This document shows positions 13,466 through 21,024 of a DNA stretch of 23,792 nt, one piece after another (position 1 is the stretch's first letter; each line of letters starts with the position of its first letter). Below the pieces are notes generated by a model, which searched no databases, was not told the origin of the DNA, and saw nothing but the letters and a program-made list of their open reading frames with translations. This DNA is from Archaeoglobi archaeon (GTDB taxonomy: Archaea > Halobacteriota > Archaeoglobi > Archaeoglobales > Archaeoglobaceae): contig JAPDIT010000015.1 in the NCBI GenBank assembly GCA_029259455.1, positions 1 to 23,792 of the forward strand. The letters run 5' to 3'. The translations under genes and the position numbers were made by a program.

Positions 13466-15000
13466 GTACCCTCCTCCATTTTCGCCATAGCCAGCTCGGG
13501 GTTGCGGTAGTACGCGTGGATGCGTTTCGTGACCTCCCTGTAGTTCCTTATACCCTTGCTCAACATGAGCTCAAGGTATTTCTTTCTGTTGAGCAGTTCC
13601 TCGTAAACTTCCTGAACACTTACACCCAAGAAATCCGCCATTTTTTCAAGCTTCTTCGGTATATCAACCTCAAGATGCCTATCCCGCTTGGGATCCCACC
13701 TCACGAACTGATTGACCAAAAGGTTCTTATCAGTTGGGTCTATGCCAAGGATTTCGTTTACCTCCTTAGTCCTCCTGAGCCTTGTGGTTCCTTTAACCCA
13801 CATGGTCTGGACAAGGGCGATGTCGAGGAACTGAAGCATGCTTCTCGGCACATTCAGAGGTTCTGATTCGAGTCTGTAAACCATCTGGTTAATGTCTCCA
13901 GCATGGAGTGTTGAGTAGCTGGCATGACCTGTTGACATTGCCTGGAATAATGTCTGTGCCTCTTTACCTCTGACTTCACCCACAATGATGTAGTCTGGTC
14001 TCTGCCTTAACGCCGTCTTCAGCAAGTCGTACATGTCTATCTCTTCCTCCTCCTCTATTCCCGCCCTGGTAACCTCTGCAACCCAGTTTTCGTGGTGGAG
14101 CTTTATTTCCCTCGTATCTTCAATGGAGATGACCTTTGCATCTGGAGGGATGAACATCATAATCGCGTTTAGCGTTGTTGTCTTTCCGCTCGCAGTCTCT
14201 CCAACAACGATGGCGGAGAATTTGTGTTCTATCGCAAGCCAGAGGTATGCAAGAACTCCAGACGGAATTGTACCCTTCTCCATCAAATCTATCGGAGTCA
14301 TCGGCTCAACCGTGAACTTTCTTATTGTAAAACTTGAACCGTGAGGCGTTACTTCAGTGCCAAAAGTTGCCTGCAACCTGTTTCCGTCAGGGAGGGTGGC
14401 ATCAACGATTGGGCTTGCTACTGAGATGTGCTTCCCACTTCTCTGGGTTAATCTCAACACCATCCTGTCGAGCTTTTCCTGGTCGAGGACAATGTTCGTC
14501 TCCAAATTCCCGTATTTCTGGTGGTAGATGAAAATCGGGATGTTGTAACCATCGCAGGAGATGTCCTCAACATTAGTATCCTCCATTAGAGGGTCTATCA
14601 GACCATACCCAAAAAAGTCGCGGAAGAAGTAGTACAGCATTCTCGAATAAAAGTTGTCGGTGAATTCTATCGCATATTCCTTAGCGAGCCTTTTAATTGC
14701 CTTCACAAGCACTTCTCCCCTCTCTTCAAGCTTAACAGAAATGTCCTGCAGCACAAGAATTTTTTTCAGGTCATCATAAATGGCGGAGATAATCTCTGCT
14801 TCCTCTTTGCTAACAGTTGGTTCAAGAGCGTAGTAAACGTTTTTGAACTCGTCCTCATTCTCAAGAATTATCGCCTTAGTGAAAGGCTGCTGGATCCAAT
14901 ACTCCTCCACAATTCTAATGTTATCAGGGAATTTGGGAGTTTCGAGTAGATGTTCCGTAGTTATGTACCTTCTCAGTATATCGTAGTGATTTTTCGCCAT
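13462..15000 (-). CDS. Type IV pilus / secretion ATPase (GspE/VirB11/FlaI-like)
   Basis: The 512-residue ATPase has a Walker A motif GETASGKTT (267-275), an Asp box around VISIEDTREIK (290-300), a Walker B region RPDYIIVGEVRG (334-345) and a His box STGHASYSTLHAG (356-368). These are the motifs of hexameric secretion ATPases that power pilus assembly. The N-terminal part (to about residue 230) matches the usual archaeal N-terminal domain. There is no CheY-like or archaellum-specific gene nearby, so an adhesive or other pilus is more likely than an archaellum. It is the first gene of a minus-strand operon with the membrane platform and the Ig-like protein. A TATA element 25-30 bases before ATG 15000 supports that start. 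Confidence 0.93.
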   Translation of the reverse strand: MAKNHYDILRRYITTEHLLETPKFPDNIRIVEEYWIQQPFTKAIILENEDEFKNVYYALEPTVSKEEAEIISAIYDDLKKILVLQDISVKLEERGEVLVKAIKRLAKEYAIEFTDNFYSRMLYYFFRDFFGYGLIDPLMEDTNVEDISCDGYNIPIFIYHQKYGNLETNIVLDQEKLDRMVLRLTQRSGKHISVASPIVDATLPDGNRLQATFGTEVTPHGSSFTIRKFTVEPMTPIDLMEKGTIPSGVLAYLWLAIEHKFSAIVVGETASGKTTTLNAIMMFIPPDAKVISIEDTREIKLHHENWVAEVTRAGIEEEEEIDMYDLLKTALRQRPDYIIVGEVRGKEAQTLFQAMSTGHASYSTLHAGDINQMVYRLESEPLNVPRSMLQFLDIALVQTMWVKGTTRLRRTKEVNEILGIDPTDKNLLVNQFVRWDPKRDRHLEVDIPKKLEKMADFLGVSVQEVYEELLNRKKYLELMLSKGIRNYREVTKRIHAYYRNPELAMAKMEEGT

Positions 15001-15010
15001 TGAGCTACAC

Positions 15011-15030
15011 TATATTTTTCTAAATATATG
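15011..15030 (-). promoter_or_regulatory. Promoter of the pilus-motor operon
   Basis: On the minus strand two AT-rich boxes precede the ATG at 15000: CATATATTTA (15021-15030), centred about 26 bases upstream and the better TATA candidate, and AAATATA (15011-15017), which is too close. The region between 15001 and 15058 separates this operon from the mazG end of the qmo operon. Confidence 0.5.
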
Positions 15031-15058
15031 CTTTTCTTACAGATTTACAATTCAGGTT

Positions 15059-15331
15059 TTACAGAGGCAGATCCCACCGGCTGCTTGGGTCCCCCTTCAA
15101 GTATTTCTCAACCAATTTCCTCTCAAGGTCGACATTGAACAGGTTGGCAAGAGAGATTACCATAAACAGAACGTCAACGAGCTCTTCCTCAACGTTTTCG
15201 TTTTTTCTCACAGCTTCAGCAAGCTCTCCGACTTCTTCGAAAAGTACTGCTAAAAGAAAAAGAGGGCCGCTTTTTGAATCCATCTCGTAATATTTTTCTT
15301 TAAAAATTTTTTGAAAATCTTTGAGTTCCAT
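15059..15331 (-). CDS. MazG-like nucleotide pyrophosphohydrolase
   Basis: The 90-residue protein has the single helical unit of the all-alpha NTP pyrophosphatase (MazG/dUTPase-2) superfamily. The metal-binding acidic pattern is visible: EEVGELAEA (E32, E33, E36) and, about 14 residues on, EEELVDVLF (E50, D53). Such enzymes hydrolyse NTPs or dNTPs to the monophosphate, often as house-cleaning; the substrate here is unknown. ATG 15331 was chosen because it lies five bases after the qmoC stop and begins the first helix; a start at 15373 would overlap the end of qmoC and add an unrelated tail. It is the last gene of the qmo transcript. Confidence 0.82.
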   Translation of the reverse strand: MELKDFQKIFKEKYYEMDSKSGPLFLLAVLFEEVGELAEAVRKNENVEEELVDVLFMVISLANLFNVDLERKLVEKYLKGDPSSRWDLPL

Positions 15332-15336
15332 AAAAA

Positions 15337-16476
15337 TTACTGCTGAGGCTCTCGCCCCACACTTTTTGCCCAAGTGTAGGCCAAAGTTCTGTAGATCAGG
15401 TGAGCGAATTTCGAGTAGGGGGCGTATGCGAGGAGTGTGAAGACGAGAATCAGATGGATCAGGTACATGTAGTATGTTGCAACACTCCCTGCGTATCTCA
15501 GAGCCTCAATGCATACTCCAGTGACCCCAACTGCGAATATCGTCCCAAGGAAGAGCCAGTCGAAGTAAGTGCCGTAACCCACTTTTTCGTTGCGGAATCT
15601 TGCCACAATTGCCCAGAATGAGCCAGCTACCAGCAGAATGGCTCCTATATTCCCCAAGATTTTAGCGGGATCAGTGATCGGTAATGCAAGCTCTTCAACA
15701 CCAAGGATGTAAAGGTAGTAGATATCACCCAAGGTGGCAGCACCAAGAACGAGAAAGCCCCAGAAGATCATGAAGTGGGCGAAGTAGCGGTACCTTGCCG
15801 TTCCACACTCGGCAAACCGTGAATGCTTCAGAATATCAATTACAGACCAGAAGAGGCACTCTATGAACCTCGGACTAGCTTTCACGGCTTCTAATTCCGC
15901 ATTCTCGCCAAGTTTGTATTCATAGACCTTTGAGACTGTTGAATTTATTCCAGTCCAGAATCTGTATGCTCCGATTGCCGCAACGAGTAAAGCCCATCCT
16001 CCGACGAGGAATCCAGCCAGTTCGACATGCTGGTGTGGAATGAAGTTTCCTAGGACTATCTCACCTTCGGGTATCTTTGGTGATGCGATGCTCAGGTAGA
16101 GCAGTGTAAGGATGATCGGGATGGCAAAGTAAACGACTATTCCCGCTGGCTTCATCAGTATTTTTGCAAAAAAGCTGGGGAAGGCAAGCTCCTGAATCAC
16201 CTTGGCCCTTATCGCCCCAAGAACCTCTCCGGGCTTTGCTCCTCTTGGACAGTACTCACTGCAGTCGTTGCACTGGTGGCAGAGCCAGATGTCTCCATCC
16301 TTTATCAGCTTGTCCTTCAGACCCCACTGAGCCCAAATCATCTCCTTTCTCGGGAATGGTGCATCCTCTGGGCTCAGGGGGCATATAACGCTGCAGGTAG
16401 CGCACTGATAGCACTTCTTAAGCGTTTCACCCCCCAATTCAATAACATCCTTCACAAACTGAGTGTCAACCTCCAT
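15337..16476 (-). CDS. qmoC: QmoC, membrane subunit of the Qmo complex
   Basis: The 379-residue protein fuses an HdrC-like ferredoxin domain to an HdrE-like cytochrome b membrane domain, the defining layout of QmoC. Two CX2CX2CX3CP motifs hold [4Fe-4S] clusters (C22, C25, C28, C32 and C66, C69, C72, C76). About six transmembrane helices follow (near 113-131, 152-171, 230-253, 275-293, 306-326, 333-352), with histidines such as H217, H234 and H341 as candidates for haem b ligation. Established role of the complex: exchange of electrons between menaquinone and APS reductase in sulfate reducers. A ribosome-binding site GAGGTG overlaps the qmoB stop and lies six bases before ATG 16476. The mazG-like gene follows after five bases. 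Confidence 0.93.
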   Translation of the reverse strand: MEVDTQFVKDVIELGGETLKKCYQCATCSVICPLSPEDAPFPRKEMIWAQWGLKDKLIKDGDIWLCHQCNDCSEYCPRGAKPGEVLGAIRAKVIQELAFPSFFAKILMKPAGIVVYFAIPIILTLLYLSIASPKIPEGEIVLGNFIPHQHVELAGFLVGGWALLVAAIGAYRFWTGINSTVSKVYEYKLGENAELEAVKASPRFIECLFWSVIDILKHSRFAECGTARYRYFAHFMIFWGFLVLGAATLGDIYYLYILGVEELALPITDPAKILGNIGAILLVAGSFWAIVARFRNEKVGYGTYFDWLFLGTIFAVGVTGVCIEALRYAGSVATYYMYLIHLILVFTLLAYAPYSKFAHLIYRTLAYTWAKSVGREPQQ

Positions 16477-16485
16477 AATCCCACC

Positions 16486-18729
16486 TCAGAAGCCTTTATA
16501 CGGGTTCGCTCCAATTTCCATGATCTGGCTAACGAAGTTGTCTATGATTTCCGTAACCTTGTCCCACTCGTTTATGGAGATCTCAACAACCTGTACTCTT
16601 TCTTTCTCCAGCATGAGCCTTTCAAGCGTTTCTGCAACATTCTCCATTCTTCTGTTTGCAAGCTCGCTTCCTCTGATGAAGTGGCACTGGTAGTCCTCTC
16701 CGTACTTACAGCCTATCAGCAAGACTCCATCAATTCCTCTCGAGAGCGCATCAGCAATGAAAACTGTGTTAACTGAACCAAGGCACCTTACGGGGATAAT
16801 TCTTGCAAGCGGACTCCACTTCCTGCCGTTCAAAGCCGCCATGTCCAATGCAGGCAGGGCATCGTTTTCACAGGCGAAAACTATGAAGCGGAACTTTTCC
16901 TCAGCACCCTCCTCCCAGTTCGGATCAGGAACATGAATCGACTTGATCGCAGAAGCCATCTGGTCGATGCTGTAGGTCTTGAAGCTGATGATCCTCTCTG
17001 GACAGGCTCCAAAGCAGACACCACATCTCCTACACCTGAGCGGGTTGGGCATCGGTGTACCCTTCTCATCTTCATCGAGGGCTCCAAACGGACACTCTTC
17101 CGTACACCTCTTACACTGCGTACAGCGCTGGAGGAAGAAGTTCGGGAAGTCGATGTCTCCAGTTCTCGGAAATGTTGTCTTACCCTCTGCTACAAGCTCA
17201 ACTGCCTGAATTGCCTTGAGTGCAGCACCCCTTGCATCTTCAATGCACGATGCAATCCCCATCGGAGCTCTCACAGCTCCTGCAGCGTAAATACCAAGCC
17301 TTCTGCTCTCGTATGGGAAGCAGATGTAGTTCGAGTCCGGGAAGCCGTATTTCAGCGTGGGTAGTTCAGGGCCCTGCCTGTACTGAAGGTTGAGGATGTG
17401 TCCCGCCTGCTTTATGACTTCAACATCTTCTTCACTCTTTATCGGATGTGGCTCTGCGATGTGCTTGTACGGAACAGTTTTCTCATCCGGGAACTCCTCC
17501 TTCACCGTGTAAAGGCCTTTAAGCGTAGAAACCATTCCGGTTGCGAGGACGACGAGATCAGCTTTAATGGTAATATCCTCTCCCAGCAGAGTGTTTGTAA
17601 CAACGACGGCCAGCTTTCCATCCTCCTCCTTGATTTCCTTGATTTCACCCTTTGTGAGGTAAATGCCCTCATCTTGCTGCATCTCCTTGTAGAAGTCTTC
17701 CCACAATCCCGGAGTTCTCATGTCCTTGTAGATGATGAAGGCATTTCCATCGGTAAGCTCCCTGACATACTTCGCCTGCTTGAGGCTTACGAGGCAGCAG
17801 ACGGATGAGCAGTATGGCAGGTGACTCTCATCTCTCTGCCCGGCACACTGGATGAACACAACATTCTTCGCCTCGCTTCCATCCGACTTCCTGATGATCT
17901 TGCCCTCTCTGGCCATCTCCTCAAATTCGAGGTTTGTAACAACATCAGCGAACTTCCCGTATCCAAGTTCTTCCAAAGCTGTGGCATCGTACGGCTTCCA
18001 TCCAGTGGCGACAACAATTCCTCCAACCCTGAACTGCACCTTCTCTCCGTTCTGGTTTAACACAACATCAAACATTCCGGGCTGACCGCTGATTGAATCA
18101 ATCTGGGCAGAGGTGTAGATTTCTACGTTCTCATTTGCCTTTACCTCTTCAATGAGCTTGAACACCGGATTTTCCTCAATTCTGGTGTATGGCGGCTCAA
18201 TTGGCAGAGTTTTGTAGTATTTGGCAACCCATCCACCAAGCTCTGGCTCCTTCTCCACCAAATAAGCCTTGTAACCCGCCTTCGCAACCTCAAGTGCCGC
18301 TGTTAAACCCGTTACACCACCACCAACAACGAGGATGTCTCTCGAAACCTCCTCGATGTAGGGCTCAGGCTTCTCCGCCTTCTGGGCTTTTGTAATCGCG
18401 ATTCTCAGGTAGTCCTCAGCAAGCTCCTGAGCGTGCTCGTCGATGTCGTGGCTCCAAACAACACCTTCTCTCAAACTTGCCCTTTCAACATACTTGTCAT
18501 CAAATGTAAACAGTGCGGTTTTTACACGGGGTGAGCATGCAGCTATAACAATTGCATCAAGCTCTGCAGCATCGTTTTTCAGCATTTCAACTCCTTCCTG
18601 CGAGCAGAGGTGGGGATGAACTTTTGGCTCGATTCCGAACTCTTCCTTCGCAACATTTTTCAGCCTCTCAATGTCCAGCTTATCAATATCACAACCGGTA
18701 CAGATGTAAACACCAACCTTCTCCATCAT
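16486..18729 (-). CDS. qmoB: QmoB, HdrA/MvhD-like flavoprotein subunit of the Qmo complex
   Basis: The product is about 747 residues. An HdrA-type N-terminal domain (1-125) is followed by an FAD-binding core with GGGVTG (136-141) and the HdrA motif CAGQRDESHLPYCSSVCC (295-312). Two ferredoxin-type cluster motifs come next (C536, C539, C542, C546 and C566, C569, C572, C576), then an MvhD-like domain (about 613-747) with C620, C649, C674 and C682. This fusion of HdrA with the hydrogenase delta-type domain is typical of QmoB. The soluble subunit works with QmoA in passing electrons towards APS reductase. Two adjacent ATGs (18729 and 18726) follow a strong Shine-Dalgarno; the second has the more usual spacing. 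A TTG at 18744 lies upstream of that site and is rejected as start. Confidence 0.94.
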   Translation of the reverse strand: MMEKVGVYICTGCDIDKLDIERLKNVAKEEFGIEPKVHPHLCSQEGVEMLKNDAAELDAIVIAACSPRVKTALFTFDDKYVERASLREGVVWSHDIDEHAQELAEDYLRIAITKAQKAEKPEPYIEEVSRDILVVGGGVTGLTAALEVAKAGYKAYLVEKEPELGGWVAKYYKTLPIEPPYTRIEENPVFKLIEEVKANENVEIYTSAQIDSISGQPGMFDVVLNQNGEKVQFRVGGIVVATGWKPYDATALEELGYGKFADVVTNLEFEEMAREGKIIRKSDGSEAKNVVFIQCAGQRDESHLPYCSSVCCLVSLKQAKYVRELTDGNAFIIYKDMRTPGLWEDFYKEMQQDEGIYLTKGEIKEIKEEDGKLAVVVTNTLLGEDITIKADLVVLATGMVSTLKGLYTVKEEFPDEKTVPYKHIAEPHPIKSEEDVEVIKQAGHILNLQYRQGPELPTLKYGFPDSNYICFPYESRRLGIYAAGAVRAPMGIASCIEDARGAALKAIQAVELVAEGKTTFPRTGDIDFPNFFLQRCTQCKRCTEECPFGALDEDEKGTPMPNPLRCRRCGVCFGACPERIISFKTYSIDQMASAIKSIHVPDPNWEEGAEEKFRFIVFACENDALPALDMAALNGRKWSPLARIIPVRCLGSVNTVFIADALSRGIDGVLLIGCKYGEDYQCHFIRGSELANRRMENVAETLERLMLEKERVQVVEISINEWDKVTEIIDNFVSQIMEIGANPYKGF

Positions 18730-18730
18730 T

Positions 18731-18739
18731 TCACCTCCT
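18731..18739 (-). promoter_or_regulatory. Strong Shine-Dalgarno of qmoB overlapping the qmoA stop
   Basis: The minus strand reads AGGAGGTGA, an extended match to the 16S anti-SD, and contains the TGA stop of qmoA. It fixes the qmoB start at ATG 18729 or 18726 and indicates translational coupling of the two subunits. Confidence 0.7.
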
Positions 18740-19945
18740 TGCAAGCTGAATAGCCTTCAGCGCTGCTGCCGTTGCCGATTCATTAGCTGAAGCAACATCC
18801 ATTGGCATCGCTGCAACACCCACTGGAATTATACCGGGCATCGCCTTCACAAATCCGTATTCATCAAGTTCAATTCCCGGTATGGGCTCAATAGCTGGCT
18901 GCATTCCCGTAGCGAGGACGACCATGTCAACCTCTCTCTTGCTCTTAACACCGCTCAGCGTGTCCTCGGCAGTGACAACGAGCTTCCCATCAACTTCCTC
19001 AACCTTGGCCACTTTGCCCTTGATGAGTTCGATATTTTCGTCAGCCTTAACTTTTGCAAAGAAGTCCTCGTACCTTCCAAATGCCCTGATGTCGATGTAG
19101 AAGATGTAGATTTTCGCATCTGGATACTGCTCTCTCACATAGGTTGCCTGCTTCAAGCTCGCCAAGCAGCAAACTGCAGAACAGTAGGGCAGGTGGTTCT
19201 CATCCCTGCTCCCGGCACACTGGACAAAAGCGATGGTTTCAATGGACTTTCCGTCCATGGTCTGAATAACACCACCAGTCGGGCCATCTGGAGAGGCCAG
19301 CCTTTCCATCTCCATGTTCGTTATGACGTTCTTGTACTTTCCATATCCGAGGTTGTCAAGTTTGATTGCATCGTAGGGCTTCCAGCCCGTTGCCACTATA
19401 ATTGATGAAACGTTCAAGGTCAGCTCCTTCTCCTCCTCGTTCAGGTCAATTGCATTGTACTTGCATGCCGAAACGCACTCTCCGCACTTAGTGCAGTAGT
19501 TGTCGTCGATGTAATACTGGAACGGCATTGCCATGATGTTGGGCAAATCAATTGCCTTCTTCTTCTTCAGCCCAAAGTTGTACTCATCTGGAGCTTCTAC
19601 CGGGCAAACTTCCTTGCATGCCCCACAGGCCGTGCAGTTTTCATTGACGTATCTCGGCTTGATTTTCACCTTTACAGTAAAATTCCCCGGCTCTCCGCTT
19701 ATCTCCTGAACTTCAGCGTTGGTGAAGTACTTCAGCTTTGGTGTGCTTTTCATTCTCTTGAAGAGGATCTCAAGTCCGCAGAATGGTGGACAGAGTTTTG
19801 GGAAGTACTTGTTCAACTGGGACACTCTTCCTCCAAGATACGGGTTCTTTTCTAGGAGAATCACATCATATCCCGTTTCGGCAGCTTCTATAGCAGCAGT
19901 CAGTCCAGAAATCCCGCCTCCTATAACAAGTATCTCGCCAGCCAT
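18731..19945 (-). CDS. qmoA: QmoA, HdrA-like flavo-iron-sulfur subunit of the Qmo complex
   Basis: The 404-residue protein resembles the core of HdrA. It has an FAD loop GGGISG (9-14), a Cys pair LCPPFCG (C52, C56), two ferredoxin-type motifs (C104, C107, C110, C114 and C151, C154, C157, C161) and CAGSRDENHLPYCSAVCC (244-261), the same motif as in QmoB, showing common ancestry of the two subunits. It lacks the HdrA N-terminal and MvhD domains present in QmoB. ATG 19945 was preferred over an upstream GTG at 19954 because AGGTG lies six bases before it. It is the first gene of the operon qmoA-qmoB-qmoC-mazG; the TATA box and three TCGAAATT repeats lie directly upstream. Confidence 0.94.
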   Translation of the reverse strand: MAGEILVIGGGISGLTAAIEAAETGYDVILLEKNPYLGGRVSQLNKYFPKLCPPFCGLEILFKRMKSTPKLKYFTNAEVQEISGEPGNFTVKVKIKPRYVNENCTACGACKEVCPVEAPDEYNFGLKKKKAIDLPNIMAMPFQYYIDDNYCTKCGECVSACKYNAIDLNEEEKELTLNVSSIIVATGWKPYDAIKLDNLGYGKYKNVITNMEMERLASPDGPTGGVIQTMDGKSIETIAFVQCAGSRDENHLPYCSAVCCLASLKQATYVREQYPDAKIYIFYIDIRAFGRYEDFFAKVKADENIELIKGKVAKVEEVDGKLVVTAEDTLSGVKSKREVDMVVLATGMQPAIEPIPGIELDEYGFVKAMPGIIPVGVAAMPMDVASANESATAAALKAIQLARR

Positions 19946-19990
19946 AGCTAACACCTGATTGCCTGTTTCAACCTCTGGCTTGAAAAGAAG

Positions 19991-19999
19991 TTAATAAAT
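19991..19999 (-). promoter_or_regulatory. TATA box of the qmo operon
   Basis: The minus strand reads ATTTATTAA, which predicts initiation near 19970 and a leader of roughly 24 bases containing the AGGTG ribosome-binding site of qmoA. The nearest TCGAAATT repeat ends up immediately upstream of it. Confidence 0.55.
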
Positions 20000-20002
20000 G
20001 TA

Positions 20003-20038
20003 TCGAAATTGTATCGAAATTAAGTCAAATTCGAAATT
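20003..20038 (+). repeat. Three TCGAAATT repeats in the shared qmo / DUF22 promoter region
   Basis: TCGAAATT occurs at 20003-20010, 20014-20021 and 20031-20038. The first two lie in an 11-base tandem (TATCGAAATTG then TATCGAAATTA), one helical turn apart; the third sits in a near-palindrome AATTCGAAATT. They lie between the minus-strand TATA of qmo and the plus-strand TATA of the DUF22-like gene, so a regulator bound here could control both. No known regulator can be named from the sequence. Confidence 0.6.
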
Positions 20039-20054
20039 CAGATTTTTAAAAACA

Positions 20055-20062
20055 TTTTTAAG
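20055..20062 (+). promoter_or_regulatory. TATA-like box for the DUF22-like locus
   Basis: TTTTTAAG is centred about 26 bases before GTG 20085, fitting leaderless initiation there. Another AT-rich box, GTTTATATAG at 20071-20080, lies too close to the start to serve it. Confidence 0.4.
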
Positions 20063-20084
20063 ATTAAATTGTTTATATAGTATT

Positions 20085-20573
20085 GTGAAAGTCAAGCTTC
20101 TGACATGGCAAGAGGGAGTGGGCAGCAGAACTTTTGAATTTGACGTTGACGTTGAGCAAAGAAGCTACACAATTTCACAGGTTAACCAGCTAATCCCGAT
20201 AATCGCAAGTGAGGAGCTAACGGTATGTAAAGGTGAAGTAGCCGTTATTGGTACCAGACTGATCGAAGTACCTGAGAATACCGTTGTAAGCCCCTTAACA
20301 GCTATAAACCATGCAAATGGTTTTGTCGCTGACGTGATAGAATGTGGAGTTCCCGGGATGGTTGAGGACGAGAAGTGCATAAATCACGTCATTTTCATTC
20401 CTACAAGGTCAGGAGACGTAAAAGAGGGCGACTTGATCGGAATACTGCGGGTAAACTTCGTCAGGACTGGACTGCTTTCCAGAGTGATTCCGCCAAAACC
20501 AAAAGTTGAAATCAAAACGGTCAAGGCTTTCCTGACGTGGATTGGTAACGGGGTTTTTACAGAGAAAACGTAA
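20085..20573 (+). CDS. DUF22-like protein, first unit (reads into a broken second unit)
   Basis: From GTG 20085 the frame encodes 162 residues. Residues about 3-125 form one complete unit of a beta-rich domain that I take to be archaeal DUF22: LLTWQEGVGSRTFEFDV, IPIIASEELTVCKGEVAVIG, SPLTAINHANGFVADVIECG, and the closing HVIFIPTRSGDVKEGDLIG. After a linker (about 126-145) a second unit begins with VKAFLTWIGNGVFTE and is cut by a stop at 20571-20573, caused by loss of one base near the A4 run at 20565-20568. A start at ATG 19998 would run back through the promoter repeats and is rejected. The function of the domain is unknown; divergence from qmo from a common control region is the only hint. 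Confidence 0.65.
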   Translation: MKVKLLTWQEGVGSRTFEFDVDVEQRSYTISQVNQLIPIIASEELTVCKGEVAVIGTRLIEVPENTVVSPLTAINHANGFVADVIECGVPGMVEDEKCINHVIFIPTRSGDVKEGDLIGILRVNFVRTGLLSRVIPPKPKVEIKTVKAFLTWIGNGVFTEKT

Positions 20574-21024
20574 CAGGGACTTTCAGCGGCTACTTCGAGA
20601 GTGACAGCTGCACCCTCATACCTGTTGTGGCAAAGGAACGGGCAAAGGTTAGAAAGGGCGAAGTTACCGTTGTTGAGATTGAAGAGATAAAGGTAGGGGG
20701 AGCATAACTTCCCCCTATGGCTTAGCAGCAAATGCCTTTGGTCAGCTTCTAAATCTTGTAGGAGAGGGAAGAGTAAAGAGGTTTGAAGAGGAGAGGAGCT
20801 TTAATGAGGCTGTTTTGCTTGGTTTCGGCGATGGAGTGGTGGAGAAAGGGGACGTTGTGGGCATTGTCAGCGTTGCGGATGGTGTAGAGAAGAGAGTAGC
20901 AGACTTTTGCAGTTTGCAGTTCTCTCACAAGTCCGGGAGAGGTGTGGTGAAGATTCTTCAGGAATTTAGCAGCAGAAGGCTTAAGGTGGGAAGGAGATAT
21001 GAGTGGGCTAGCAATCTCTGCTGA
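20520..21024 (+). pseudogene. Second DUF22-like unit, broken by two single-base frameshifts
   Basis: Three frames must be joined. Frame one ends at 20573. The next frame gives GTFSGYFESDSCTLIPVVAK and RAKVRKGEVTVVEIEEIKVG, then stops at 20705-20707. The third gives SPYGLAANAFGQLLNLVGEG and a closing FGDGVVEKGDVVGIVSV, ending at 21024. In this order the pieces match the first unit (IPIIA/KGEVAVIG, SPLTAINHANG, SGDVKEGDLIG), so this is one domain missing one base near the A4 run at 20565-20568 and one base in the G5 run at 20696-20700. The second break lies in a GC-rich hairpin, so a sequencing compression is possible; true decay is equally possible. Confidence 0.65.
20694..20717. repeat. GC-rich inverted repeat at the second DUF22 frameshift
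   Basis: TAGGGGGA (20694-20701), an 8-base loop GCATAACT, and TCCCCCTA (20710-20717) form perfect 8-bp arms. The frame breaks exactly in the left arm. It is not followed by a T run, so terminator function is doubtful. Confidence 0.6.

Noticed and set aside
19998..20084. Start of the DUF22-like gene at ATG 19998
   Set aside because: This segment contains the TCGAAATT repeats and AT-rich promoter DNA, and its translation is low-complexity; GTG 20085 begins directly at the domain.
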